Below, one piece after another: positions 1-8,665 of a stretch of DNA of 64,000 bases. The DNA lies in the NCBI GenBank assembly GCA_023443745.1, contig JAEZTB010000045.1, forward strand, positions 1-64,000, read 5' to 3'. A program made the position numbers and the translations under genes. The stretch comes from Bacillota bacterium. Lineage in GTDB: Bacteria; Bacillota; Clostridia; DSM-8532. The notes beneath the pieces were generated by a model. The model made no database searches, was not told the origin of the DNA, and saw only the letters and a program-made list of their open reading frames with translations. The stretch's first letter is position 1, and the number at the start of each line of letters is the position of its first letter.

Positions 1-139
1 GAGATATTTTTCGAAAAGACAAGGCGGAGGAGGGAGGAATAATTGCTTTATTCCGACTGACGACAACGCTGGATTTTCGGAAAATAGCCCCCTCAAAATT
101 GGGAATTTATTATTTGGCTGTTCCTTAATGAAAGCTCAA

Positions 140-2605
140 TCAAAGAAGCTTTAGCTCCCGCGCTTTTTTGGTAGCTGCCGCCCTGCCGCTGACCTCCAGC
201 TTGCGGTAGATGTTTTCTAAATAATTCTTAACGGTACCTGGCGCCAGATGAAGCCGGTGGGCGATCTCATCCCGCTTCAAGCCCTCGGCGGCGTGCTTAA
301 GTATTTCTACTTCCCTTCCCGACAGTGAAACTGCACTGCTGGTCACGTGCCTTAAGCCGGATATATACCGTTCACAGGCTTCGAGAATTGTTTTTACATA
401 CATGTTCCTCGAATCGGAATGATGGAGGCTCCGCACCATGTCTATAATAGCGGAAGCATACTCAGCGAAGGGCAGTATAATATGATCTCCCCGCGCCATC
501 GCAATCGCTTCCGCGAGTGCCGCGCAGCCCGCATCCATACCGTAAAGACGATACTTCGCCGCTGCTTCCAAAATTTTGTTGTGCAGAAATCCAAGCTGAG
601 TATTAAAGACAGAAAAATAGTGCTTAAATTCCTCAGTCAGTATTTCAAGCTTGACATAATTTTTCGAAAGAAGGACAGCCTTTCCGTATACGATATAGTT
701 GAATGCAACCCCCTGAAACATAAATTGTGCCGGGGACATATCTCCATTCTGAAGCCAGACAGGAATGCTTTCATACCGTCCAAGACAGGCATAGATATAG
801 CCCTTTACAAGCTCTAGTGCGGTATTTAGATAGATGGTGCTCCTGAGTGCAACGTCCGCCTGAAGCTGTAAAAGCAGCTCCAGCGCCTCTATTGGCTTCC
901 CTTGATAAATATACAGGCGCATAAGTGTCAAGCTTGCGCAAATGATAATGCTTATTTGATTCTTTGTCCTTGCTTTATAGATGGCTTTGAACGCGTTTAA
1001 CTCCGCATCCTGCCAGCCGCCTGTTTCAAGAGCGTATTCGGCCAGTGCGAGGTAATCGCAGCCTGCACCGCATCCATTTGCAATCTGTGCAAGATTAACT
1101 ATCTCGGCAGCTATGAAATTCGCTATCTCTTTCAGCCTTCCAGGTTCTTTATAATAGGTATACACCATGTGAGGGGAAGCAAAGGTAATTTCACTCTCAT
1201 TCTGCAGCAAGCAGGACGCTTCTCCCTCAAGCAGCTGAAACGCTTTCCTGATGCAAGCAGCCATCTGCCGGATGTCATTAAACACCGAAAACATACGGGT
1301 CAGAGCTGCTTCCGCCAAAACTTGATTTCTGTAACGAGACGTAAGCCCTTCCATTTCTTCGTATACATTCTGAAGCTCATTGAGCCGCATCGCACCCTCA
1401 CGCGCACCATCGGGGCCACCGGTAATAATCAGCATGGATATGTATTGCATATACGCAAACGGATACTTCAACAGCGTTTCATAGGGAATGGACGCAAACA
1501 GCTCAAAAAAGCCCTCGAAATAAGTAGAGCCGTATACGCTTGTGTCGTTGAGAAGCCCTAAGATACGCTCAGAATCCCCCGCACGGCAGAAGAAGCCGTA
1601 TGCCGGTACCCTCATGTGATGGGCAAGCAGCCACTCACCCACCCTGCTGTACAAAGGCAGACGTTCAGGGTCTTTTTTGTGCCTTAAGCGTAAAAAATCC
1701 AATAGTACGTTATGGATTTTATAAACGCCCTCGGCTTGATCGTAAGATATGAACGCATTTTCCCGCCGCAGCTTTTTCAGGATTTCATCCGCGTGCGGTT
1801 CCTCGGTAACAAACAGCGCTTGTTCTGCCGTGAAGACATCCATCACCGAAAGCTTCAGCAGAAAATACCGAATATTCTCCTCATAAGCATTAAAGAGCGC
1901 TTTTTCAACCAGCTCGTCTATAAGATAGCTCTTACCCACAGGGATACCCTGCTCAATACCGAGTAAGGTCAGATAAAGCATCGATATCCAGCCACCCGTG
2001 TAATCGCTGATTTTTTTCATTTCTGCATCCGCAGGTTTATGGCCCATCAATGCACAGTAATCCCGAATTTCCGTATCGGTAAAGCGCAGTGTCCCCTGAG
2101 GGAGAATATTGCATAGTCCTTTTGCAGTGAGCTCTGAAATATCAAGTACGGAAGTGTCCCGAGTGATGATTGCGATATGCAAATTCTCCGGCATCTGTTT
2201 GGAAATCAGTAAGAGAAACGCCCCGATCTGCAGATTTTTTGCCAGGTGAAAATCATCAATGACCAACGCTGTATTTTCTTTAAAGTCAAGTCCGTTCAGA
2301 ATGGACAGAACATACGCTGTCTGAGGCGCATCGGCAGGAAAACCGAGATTCTTGAGCCTTGTACCCGTTTCCGCATCCAGCCTGCCGATCTCTGCTGAAA
2401 GCGAGTCCCAGAAGAAAGAGGAGGTATCCTCCGATGAAAGAAAGGTAAGCCATAGTACTGTACCTCCCTCACTTGACAGGAATTCCCGTACCGCTGTTGT
2501 CTTGCCATAGCCTATTGGTGCCTCCACAACGGTCAGCGGGTAGTCATATATGCTTTGAAGAGCCCGATTGACACGGTCACGTTTAAGAGCCTTGCGTTTT
2601 CCCAT
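140..2605 (-). CDS. MalT-like (LAL family) LuxR transcriptional regulator
   Basis: This is an 821-residue protein with the layout of large ATP-binding LuxR regulators of the MalT type. The N-terminal STAND ATPase has a Walker A motif (GYGKTT, residues 32-37) and a Walker B-like stretch (ALVIDDFH, about residue 115). A long helical, TPR-like sensor region follows, and a C-terminal LuxR helix-turn-helix starts at LSGREVEIL and includes the GTVKNYLENIYRKL recognition helix. Family knowledge says such proteins oligomerise when ATP and an inducer bind, then activate nearby operons. The inducer cannot be read from the sequence. The start is supported by GGAGG seven bases upstream. The neighbouring sugar-ABC ATPase is on the same strand but has its own terminator, so a regulatory link is only a guess. 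The 139 bases downstream of the gene hold nothing I recognise. Confidence 0.9.
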   Translation of the reverse strand: MGKRKALKRDRVNRALQSIYDYPLTVVEAPIGYGKTTAVREFLSSEGGTVLWLTFLSSEDTSSFFWDSLSAEIGRLDAETGTRLKNLGFPADAPQTAYVLSILNGLDFKENTALVIDDFHLAKNLQIGAFLLLISKQMPENLHIAIITRDTSVLDISELTAKGLCNILPQGTLRFTDTEIRDYCALMGHKPADAEMKKISDYTGGWISMLYLTLLGIEQGIPVGKSYLIDELVEKALFNAYEENIRYFLLKLSVMDVFTAEQALFVTEEPHADEILKKLRRENAFISYDQAEGVYKIHNVLLDFLRLRHKKDPERLPLYSRVGEWLLAHHMRVPAYGFFCRAGDSERILGLLNDTSVYGSTYFEGFFELFASIPYETLLKYPFAYMQYISMLIITGGPDGAREGAMRLNELQNVYEEMEGLTSRYRNQVLAEAALTRMFSVFNDIRQMAACIRKAFQLLEGEASCLLQNESEITFASPHMVYTYYKEPGRLKEIANFIAAEIVNLAQIANGCGAGCDYLALAEYALETGGWQDAELNAFKAIYKARTKNQISIIICASLTLMRLYIYQGKPIEALELLLQLQADVALRSTIYLNTALELVKGYIYACLGRYESIPVWLQNGDMSPAQFMFQGVAFNYIVYGKAVLLSKNYVKLEILTEEFKHYFSVFNTQLGFLHNKILEAAAKYRLYGMDAGCAALAEAIAMARGDHIILPFAEYASAIIDMVRSLHHSDSRNMYVKTILEACERYISGLRHVTSSAVSLSGREVEILKHAAEGLKRDEIAHRLHLAPGTVKNYLENIYRKLEVSGRAAATKKARELKLL

Positions 2606-2649
2606 AGGCGTTCCTCCGTCCTGCGAGGTTGGGAGCTCTGGCAGACTAT

Positions 2650-2684
2650 CAAAAAAGAGCTATTCCGAAAAGGAATAGCTCTTT
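2650..2684 (-). terminator. Intrinsic terminator of the ABC ATPase gene
   Basis: On the minus strand a 13-bp stem (AAAGAGCTATTCC / GGAATAGCTCTTT) with a 5-base loop is followed by a run of T. It begins 14 bases past the stop of the msmX-like gene and separates it from the LuxR gene. Confidence 0.85.
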
Positions 2685-2697
2685 CAAGCAACTACAA

Positions 2698-3810
2698 TTA
2701 ATGAACGATGGCCTTCTCAGTTTCCTTATCAAAGAGGTGAATACGCGCCATATCAAGGATAACGTTGACTTCTTCGCCGGCCTGAGTCTTGGACTTAGGA
2801 CTAACGCGAGCGGTAAAGTTAATGCCGTTGATTATGACATATAAGAAGGTTTCAGAACCCAATCTCTCGGTTACTTCTACACTAGCCTTCAGAACACCGC
2901 TGTTGCTGTTGTCCAAGGTAACCTCTTCATCATGAATATCTTCAGGACGGATACCGAATACAACTTCTTTACCGATGTAGCCCTGCTTTTCGATTGCAGC
3001 AGCCTTAGCAGCGGGAAGCTCTAGCTTGTAATCACCGAACTTCAAGAAGATCTTATCAGCTTGCTTTTCAACAATTGCATTACCAAAGTTCATTTGAGGA
3101 CTTCCAATAAATCCTGCTACAAAGACATTGACAGGTTCATCATAAAGCTTCTGAGGATTATCAATCTGTTGAATGAAGCCATCCTTCATAACAACGATTC
3201 TTGTACCCATGGTAAGAGCTTCAGTCTGGTCATGGGTAACATAGATGAAGGTGGTGTTAAGCTTTAAGTGAAGCTTGGAGATTTCAGTTCTCATTTGAAC
3301 TCTGAGCTTGGCATCCAAATTGGAAAGAGGTTCGTCCATCAAGAATACCTTAGGTTCACGAACAATAGCACGACCTAAAGCAACACGCTGTCTCTGACCA
3401 CCGGAAAGAGCCTTTGGCCTTCTGTCCAGAAGATGTTCGATAGAAAGAATTCTGGCAGCTTCATGCACTCTTCTCTTAATCTCTTCCTTTGGAGTTTTTC
3501 TGAGCTTAAGTCCGAACGCCATGTTATCAAAAACGGTCATGTGAGGATACAAAGCATAGTTTTGGAAAACCATTGCAATGTCTCTGTCCTTCGGAGCCAC
3601 ATCATTACATAGCTTGTCCCCTATGTACAGTTCTCCGGAAGTAATTTCTTCGAGACCAGCGATCATTCTGAGGGTTGTGGTCTTACCGCATCCGGAAGGC
3701 CCTACGAGAATGATAAATTCTTTATCCTGGATATCGATGTTAAAGTCACTTACAGCTGTTACCCCACCTGCATATGTCTTAAAGACATTCTTTAGAATTA
3801 CACCAGCCAT
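2698..3810 (-). CDS. ugpC: Sugar ABC transporter ATP-binding protein (UgpC/MsmX/MalK type)
   Basis: This 370-residue ABC ATPase has Walker A GPSGCGKTT (37-45), a Q-loop in VFQNYALYPHMTV, signature LSGGQRQR (135-142) and Walker B VFLMDEPLSNLDAKLR. The C-terminal TOBE-like extension is typical of the MalK/UgpC group. Such proteins are often shared ATPases that energise several carbohydrate importers and stand alone in the genome, as MsmX does in Bacillus. Here too there are no permease or binding-protein genes next to it. The ATG follows AGGGAGG. It has its own terminator and about 470 bases of non-coding sequence upstream, so it is probably monocistronic. I am sure of the class and do not know the sugar. 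Confidence 0.93.
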   Translation of the reverse strand: MAGVILKNVFKTYAGGVTAVSDFNIDIQDKEFIILVGPSGCGKTTTLRMIAGLEEITSGELYIGDKLCNDVAPKDRDIAMVFQNYALYPHMTVFDNMAFGLKLRKTPKEEIKRRVHEAARILSIEHLLDRRPKALSGGQRQRVALGRAIVREPKVFLMDEPLSNLDAKLRVQMRTEISKLHLKLNTTFIYVTHDQTEALTMGTRIVVMKDGFIQQIDNPQKLYDEPVNVFVAGFIGSPQMNFGNAIVEKQADKIFLKFGDYKLELPAAKAAAIEKQGYIGKEVVFGIRPEDIHDEEVTLDNSNSGVLKASVEVTERLGSETFLYVIINGINFTARVSPKSKTQAGEEVNVILDMARIHLFDKETEKAIVH

Positions 3811-4000
3811 TTAATTTCCCTCCCTAGTTATAAAAGATGCCTCGCATCTATCGTACTTATAATGTAGCATCTGAGCCGGTCTTTAAACTATCCATCTATT
3901 TAACAAAAATAAAAAAAGGCTTTTAGCTACTTTGCATAAGCAAAATTAGACAAACGAAGCAGCAGAAAAACAGCTGAAAAGAATAATTATAAATGTGCTA

Positions 4001-4029
4001 TTGAATTTTTATACATTCAAATGTATAAT
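4001..4029 (+). promoter_or_regulatory. Sigma-A-type promoter for argC with an internal palindrome
   Basis: TTGAAT and TATAAT are separated by 17 bp. Between and over the boxes lies a perfect inverted repeat, ATACATT-CA-AATGTAT (4011-4026), and the half-sites TGAAT and ATTCA resemble parts of an ArgR box, though at non-standard spacing. The leader from here to argC is about 240 nt and includes the palindromic repeat at 4165-4212. The rest of 3811-4277 shows no gene. Confidence 0.6.
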
Positions 4030-4164
4030 TATAAGCACCGAGCAACGGGGCATTTTCTGCATCATATGTAAGTCTTAAACTAAAGTGATTATTTTTTTGG
4101 TGAATGATTTATCCAAAAGCGGATAAGTAAAATTATAACTATAAAAATGTGCTAAGCCCCCGCC

Positions 4165-4212
4165 CTTAGGGATGATCAAAGTTTATCTTCCGATAATTTG
4201 ATTGCTCCTTAG
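4165..4212 (+). repeat. Palindromic interspersed repeat, copy 1
   Basis: The 48-bp unit begins CTTAGGGATGATCAAA and ends TTTGATTGCTCCTTAG, so the ends are imperfect inverted repeats (11 of 16 positions). An inner palindrome TTATCttcCGATAA is present. The same ends recur at 5384-5417, 58970-59018 and, reversed, at 31503-31608. This copy lies in the argC leader. Confidence 0.8.
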
Positions 4213-4277
4213 ATGCGCTGTTTATAAATAAATGGCTGTGGTAAAGATACGGGTGAAGCCTTCAGGGAGGATATCGT

Positions 4278-5321
4278 ATGATTAAATTAGGAATCGTTGG
4301 TGCAACAGGCTATGTGGGTGCTGAAATTGTCCGTCTTTTGGCCTTGAGAAAGGACATTGAAATAACGACGGTTGTATCTAACAGCTTTGCAGGCAAACCC
4401 TATTCATCAGTATATCCGTCACTCCGGGGTCTTTTCGATAAAACCTGCGACGAGCTGGATATCGATGCCATGGCTGAAAAAGCGGATTATTTTATTACAG
4501 CACTGCCTCACGGCGTTTCCACAGATGTTATTCCCAAGCTTCTATCCAAGGGCAAGCGCATTATAGACCACAGTGCCAGTTACCGCTTCAGAGATGTCAA
4601 GATTTTTGAAAAGTGGTATAAAACGGATCATCCATCTCCATCCCTCAACAGTCAGGCGGTCTACGGCCTTCCTGAGCTATATCGCGACAAGATAAAAGAT
4701 GCACAGCTCATAGCCGACCCCGGCTGCTATCCTACCTGTTCCATTTTGGGTATTGCTCCTTCATTAGTTAAAAAGCTTGCTTCACCAAAAGGAATCATCA
4801 TTGACGCGGTATCCGGAGTTTCTGGGGCAGGAAGAAAAACCGAGCTGCCCTATGCCTTTTGTGAGACCAGCGAAAATTTCAAGCCCTATGGGGTGGGCAA
4901 CCATCGCCATACCCCTGAAATAGAGCAGGAATTGTCTCTTCTAGCCCATGAAGAAGTTCTGATCTCCTTTACCCCCCATCTTGCCCCCATTAAACGAGGC
5001 ATGCTTGTTACCAGCTATTTAAGCCTTGTTGAAGAAGGTTTGACTACTGGTGATGTCCAGGCGCTTTATGAGGAATATTATAAGGATGAGACTTTTGTTC
5101 GGGTCCTTCCTGAAGGACAGCTGCCTGAAACAAAATGTGTTGCGGGCTCCAACTATATCGATATTAGTGTTACGGTAGATCAACGCCTCAACAGGCTTAT
5201 TGTCATATCGGCACTGGATAATTTGGGTAAAGGCTCGGCAAGTCAAGCTATTCAAGCCCTTAACCTCATGGCCGGCTTTGATGAAACAGAGGGGCTTTTA
5301 ACACCGAGTCTTTATATATAA
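4278..5321 (+). CDS. argC: N-acetyl-gamma-glutamyl-phosphate reductase
   Basis: The 347-residue protein catalyses NADPH-dependent reduction of N-acetylglutamyl phosphate to the semialdehyde, the third step of arginine synthesis, in the cytoplasm. It has the N-terminal dinucleotide-binding loop GATGYVG (residues 8-14), the catalytic cysteine in DPGCYPT (Cys150) and the GNHRHTPE segment conserved in type 1 ArgC. Length is normal for the family. The ATG is preceded by AGGGAGG. It is followed after 115 bases, which contain a palindromic repeat, by argB on the same strand. A promoter lies about 250 bases upstream. Confidence 0.97.
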   Translation: MIKLGIVGATGYVGAEIVRLLALRKDIEITTVVSNSFAGKPYSSVYPSLRGLFDKTCDELDIDAMAEKADYFITALPHGVSTDVIPKLLSKGKRIIDHSASYRFRDVKIFEKWYKTDHPSPSLNSQAVYGLPELYRDKIKDAQLIADPGCYPTCSILGIAPSLVKKLASPKGIIIDAVSGVSGAGRKTELPYAFCETSENFKPYGVGNHRHTPEIEQELSLLAHEEVLISFTPHLAPIKRGMLVTSYLSLVEEGLTTGDVQALYEEYYKDETFVRVLPEGQLPETKCVAGSNYIDISVTVDQRLNRLIVISALDNLGKGSASQAIQALNLMAGFDETEGLLTPSLYI

Positions 5322-5383
5322 TATGATTATCTTCCGGAAAGCTGCATTTCGACTTTCAGGATGCAATGATAAAATTTATGGTG

Positions 5384-5417
5384 CTTAGGGATGATCAAAT
5401 ATTTTGATTGCTCCTTA
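5384..5417 (+). repeat. Palindromic interspersed repeat, copy 2
   Basis: This is the shortest copy (34 bp). It has the same ends as copy 1 (CTTAGGGATGATCAAA and TTTGATTGCTCCTTA) with almost no interior. It sits between argC and argB, 19 bases upstream of the argB start, inside the presumed argCB transcript. Confidence 0.8.
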
Positions 5418-5436
5418 ATAAGAAAGGTAGACAATT

Positions 5437-6348
5437 ATGTTCGATTTCTCGGAAATCATCAGAAAAGCTGAAATTTTGGTGGAGGCCCTTCCCTATATCC
5501 AGGCCTTGGCTGGTAAGACTGTGGTCATTAAATACGGCGGTAACGCCATGATAAACGACGATCTAAAGAACTCCGTCATGGAGGACATTACTCTACTTAA
5601 ATACATAGGCTTGAATCCTGTGGTGGTGCACGGTGGAGGCCCGGATATTACCAAGGCGCTAAAATCCTTTAATATTCAATCAGAATTTGTCAACGGCCTT
5701 CGAAAAACAGATGAACAAACCATGGAAGTTGCACAGATGGTTTTAGTGGGCAAAACCAACAAGGAAGTGGTTTCCCTTTTGAACCAGAAGGGCGGTAAAG
5801 CGATAGGAATCAGTGGAATCGACGGCATGCTTCTGGAATGCGAAAAGCATTATGAGGTTATTAACGGTGAAAAGGTGGATCTTGGGTATGTGGGTGAGAT
5901 CACTAAAATTAACACCCGTATTTTAGAAATCCTCGCGAAGGATGAATATATACCGGTTGTAGCCCCCATCGGAACTGATAAAAACGGCCAGAGTTATAAT
6001 ATCAATGCAGATACGGTGGCTGCAGAGCTGGCAACCGCATTGAAAGCGGAAAAGCTCATTCTTTTGACCGATGTAGAGGGGGTAAAAAGCTCAAAGGATG
6101 AAGACCGTATTCTTCATGCCATCACATGCGAAGAAGTGCAAAAACTCATATCGGATGGCATCATTGTGGACGGCATGATCCCTAAGGTTTTGGGCTGCGT
6201 CCATGCCTTGGAAAACGGCGTAGAACGGGCTCATATTATTGATGGCCGTATCCCTCATTGTATTCTCCTGGAGATCTTCACCAACAAGGGTATCGGCACC
6301 ATGATCACCCAGAAAATCAAGCCCTATTATGAAAAGGAAAAACTCTAA
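5437..6348 (+). CDS. argB: Acetylglutamate kinase
   Basis: The 303-residue amino-acid kinase phosphorylates N-acetylglutamate, the step before ArgC. It carries the VIKYGGNAM loop near residue 30, VVVHGGGPD near residue 64 and the LLTDVEGV segment of the ATP site. It has an extra N-terminal helix (MFDFSEIIRKAEILVEALPY), a feature known from arginine-inhibited ArgB enzymes, so feedback inhibition by arginine is likely. The start follows AGAAAGG. It is co-directional with argC and followed by a strong terminator, so argJ, argD and argF must lie elsewhere. Note the order argC-argB. Confidence 0.97.
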   Translation: MFDFSEIIRKAEILVEALPYIQALAGKTVVIKYGGNAMINDDLKNSVMEDITLLKYIGLNPVVVHGGGPDITKALKSFNIQSEFVNGLRKTDEQTMEVAQMVLVGKTNKEVVSLLNQKGGKAIGISGIDGMLLECEKHYEVINGEKVDLGYVGEITKINTRILEILAKDEYIPVVAPIGTDKNGQSYNINADTVAAELATALKAEKLILLTDVEGVKSSKDEDRILHAITCEEVQKLISDGIIVDGMIPKVLGCVHALENGVERAHIIDGRIPHCILLEIFTNKGIGTMITQKIKPYYEKEKL

Positions 6349-6382
6349 ACCTACCGCACGCTATCGACTCTCCCAAAGATTT

Positions 6383-6430
6383 GAGAAAGAGGTACGTTCC
6401 TAAGTGGAGCGTACCGCTTTCTCTTGTTCT
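6383..6430 (+). terminator. Intrinsic terminator after argB
   Basis: An interrupted stem GAGAAAG-a-GGTACG pairs with CGTACC-g-CTTTCTC and is followed by TTGTTCTTAGTTCTT. It begins 35 bases after the argB stop and ends the argCB transcript. Confidence 0.8.
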
Positions 6431-6505
6431 TAGTTCTTGGGGACTTAAAAGATAACTTCTGTGGGGCAAAAAACCTGTCCACCTGTCTGTCTTTGCATCA
6501 GCATG

Positions 6506-6534
6506 TTTACTTTCACTACCTGTTGGCTTATAAT
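6506..6534 (+). promoter_or_regulatory. Sigma-A-type promoter for glnS
   Basis: TTTACT and TATAAT are 17 bp apart. The predicted start at about 6541 gives a leader of roughly 120 nt that contains the two-hairpin element at 6570-6628. The bases after the -10 box (TATAATAAC) are identical to those at the two other copies of that element. Confidence 0.65.
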
Positions 6535-6569
6535 AACCAATAATAAGAACCCCACCTGTTACCTTTTGG

Positions 6570-6628
6570 CGTTACTGAAATCAGTGATTTCGAACGGGTG
6601 CCTGGGAATCTTGTTACTCCGTAATAAA
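6570..6628 (+). ncRNA. Two-hairpin 5'-leader element, copy A (upstream of glnS)
   Basis: Hairpin 1 pairs CGTT...GAAATCA with TGATTTC...AACG. Hairpin 2 (6611-6627) is TTGTTAC-TCC-GTAATAA. The same layout with related sequence is found at 29034-29100 (minus) and 45645-45710 (plus). In hairpin 2 the pair next to the G-T wobble is T-A here and A-T in the other two copies, a compensatory change that argues for a folded RNA. It is not a T-box: no AGGGTGG motif or stem I was seen. Confidence 0.55.
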
Positions 6629-6659
6629 GCCCAATCTTTAATAAAGGTGTGTAAATGAT

Positions 6660-8345
6660 ATGGAAGAGATGGAAAAAAGGCAGAAGAATTTTATAGAAGA
6701 AATTATAGAAGAGGACTTAGAATCCGGTCGGGTGAAGGAGATTCATACCCGTTTTCCACCCGAACCCAACGGTTACCTCCATATTGGCCATACCAAGGCC
6801 ATGTGCATTGATTTTGGAACTGCCATGAAATACGGTGGTAAATGTAATCTGCGCTTTGATGATACCAACCCCGCCAAGGAAGACGTGGAATACGTGGACG
6901 CCATTATTGAAGATATCAAGTGGTTAGGCTACGATTTTGAGGATCGGCTTTTTTATGGCTCGGACTACAGTGAGCAGATTTACGATTATGCCCTTGAGTT
7001 GATAAAAAAAGGCCTAGCCTATGTGGACGAACTGGATGTGGATCAGATTCGTGAATACCGCGGAACCCTCACTGAGCCCGGTAAAGAAAGCCCCTGGCGT
7101 AATAGAAGCATTGAGGAAAACCTCGATTTATTCGTGAGGATGCGTAATGGTGAATTTGAGAGTGGAGAAAAAGTTCTGCGGGCAAAAATCGATATGGCTT
7201 CCCCCAATATCAATATGAGGGACCCTGTCATCTATCGAATCAAGAAGGAGCATCACCATCGTACAGGCGATAAATGGTGTATTTATCCCATGTATGACTT
7301 TGCTCATCCCTTGCAGGATGCCATTGAAGGCATTACCCACTCCCTTTGCTCAATCGAATATTCAGACCATAGACCCCTCTATGATTGGGTTCTGGAAAAG
7401 CTTGAAGTAAAGAATCCACCCCATCAGTATGAGTTTTCAAGACTTAATATCAACTATACCGTCATGAGCAAAAGAAAGCTCCGAGAGCTTGTGGAAAAGA
7501 ACTATGTATCCGGTTGGGACGACCCCAGAATGCCTACCTTATGCGGCTTAAGGCGACGCGGCTTCACCCCTGAATCCATCCGGAACTTTATTGATCTTGT
7601 AGGTGTGTCCAGAACTAACAGCGTTGTGGATTGGGGGCTTTTGGAGCACTGTGTGAGAGAGCACCTCAACCAGACTGCCGATCGCGTTATGGGTATATTA
7701 AACCCGGTCAAGGTCATTATCGAAAACTACCCCGAAGACGCGACAGAGGAGTTTGACGTAGAAAATAATCCCGAAATGCCAGAAAGAGGAACACGAAAAG
7801 TACCTTTTTCCAGAGAGATCTATATCGAGCAGGATGATTTCATGGTCAATCCTCCACCCAAGTATTTCCGCCTTAAACCGGAGGGTGAGGTGCGCTTGAA
7901 GAATGCGTATTTCATTAAATGCACCGGCTATGAAACAGATGAAAACGGTAAGGTAACCTTAGTTAAAGCTACTTATGATCCGGCCTCCCGGGGTGGTGAA
8001 TCCCCTGACGGAAGGAAGGTCAAGGGCACCATCCAATGGGTTTCTGCTAAACACGCTGTGGACGCTGAAGTACGTCTTTATGATATGCTGTTTAAAGTTG
8101 AAAACCCCGATGAGATTCCTGAGGGAGGAGACTACAAGGATAATTTGAATCCTGAATCTCTCACCATTCTCACTCATAGCAAGCTTGAGCCTGTTCTGGC
8201 CGATGCCAAGCCGGGAGATCGTTTCCAGTTTCTGCGCATGGGATATTTCTGTGTCGACAGCAAGGAGTCCAAGCCCGGTGCTTTGGTTTTCAATAAAACT
8301 GTCGGGCTAAAGGATACCTGGGCTAAGATTGCTTCTAAGGGATAA
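6660..8345 (+). CDS. glnS: Glutaminyl-tRNA synthetase
   Basis: The 561-residue class I aminoacyl-tRNA synthetase charges tRNA-Gln with glutamine using ATP. It has PPEPNGYLHIGH with the HIGH motif at 41-44 and the KMSKS-equivalent VMSKR at 268-272, followed by the C-terminal beta-barrel anticodon-binding domains. The length matches bacterial GlnRS and is longer than GluRS. Its presence means direct charging is possible here, whereas many Bacillota rely on GatCAB transamidation. The ATG at 6660 is about 10 bases after AAAGGTGTG. A second ATG at 6669 is less well placed. The gene has its own promoter, structured leader and terminator. Confidence 0.97.
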   Translation: MEEMEKRQKNFIEEIIEEDLESGRVKEIHTRFPPEPNGYLHIGHTKAMCIDFGTAMKYGGKCNLRFDDTNPAKEDVEYVDAIIEDIKWLGYDFEDRLFYGSDYSEQIYDYALELIKKGLAYVDELDVDQIREYRGTLTEPGKESPWRNRSIEENLDLFVRMRNGEFESGEKVLRAKIDMASPNINMRDPVIYRIKKEHHHRTGDKWCIYPMYDFAHPLQDAIEGITHSLCSIEYSDHRPLYDWVLEKLEVKNPPHQYEFSRLNINYTVMSKRKLRELVEKNYVSGWDDPRMPTLCGLRRRGFTPESIRNFIDLVGVSRTNSVVDWGLLEHCVREHLNQTADRVMGILNPVKVIIENYPEDATEEFDVENNPEMPERGTRKVPFSREIYIEQDDFMVNPPPKYFRLKPEGEVRLKNAYFIKCTGYETDENGKVTLVKATYDPASRGGESPDGRKVKGTIQWVSAKHAVDAEVRLYDMLFKVENPDEIPEGGDYKDNLNPESLTILTHSKLEPVLADAKPGDRFQFLRMGYFCVDSKESKPGALVFNKTVGLKDTWAKIASKG

Positions 8346-8385
8346 TCTAAGATCGTTTAATTTGGACCAATTGCAGAATTGAGAA

Positions 8386-8424
8386 AAGAGACAAGTCAGA
8401 TAAATGATGACTTGTCTCTTTATA
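8386..8424 (+). terminator. Intrinsic terminator after glnS
   Basis: A stem AGAGACAAGTCA / TGACTTGTCTCT is followed by TTATATAT. It lies about 45 bases after the glnS stop. Confidence 0.85.
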
Positions 8425-8568
8425 TATAAACAACTTCCCATTATGATAATACCTCTCATAGCATCCAATAGATAACCTTTCAATTCCTTATAGAATTTTA
8501 ACAGATTAGCTTTACTTCACCAATAGACGCAGCAGCATAAGCAAAATCAATTATTCATTTCTCTTATA

Positions 8569-8624
8569 TTACCTTTTATGGTAAATAGTTTTACGTTGCA
8601 TTTTCGGTGGTAATTTATTATAAA
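8569..8624 (+). promoter_or_regulatory. Promoter and possible operator of ldh
   Basis: TTGCAT (8596-8601), a 17-bp spacer and TATAAA (8619-8624) form a plausible sigma-A promoter. Just upstream, TTACC-TTTTAT-GGTAA (8569-8584) is a perfect 5-bp inverted repeat that could bind a regulator. It does not match the usual Rex consensus. The stretch from the glnS terminator to here holds nothing else I can identify. Confidence 0.5.
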
Positions 8625-8665
8625 CTCCATAAACTATTGCAAAGAAATCAAAGGAAGTGAAAAAT

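Noticed and set aside
100..140. Partial palindromic repeat at the left window edge
   Set aside because: TTTGGCTGTTCCTTAAT is like the right end TTTGATTGCTCCTTAAT, but no matching left end was found in the preceding 100 bases.
6541..6659. T-box riboswitch in the glnS leader
   Set aside because: An aminoacyl-tRNA synthetase with a structured leader invites this call, but there is no AGGGTGG-type T-box sequence, no stem I with specifier loop and no terminator/antiterminator pair. The same element also precedes non-synthetase genes.
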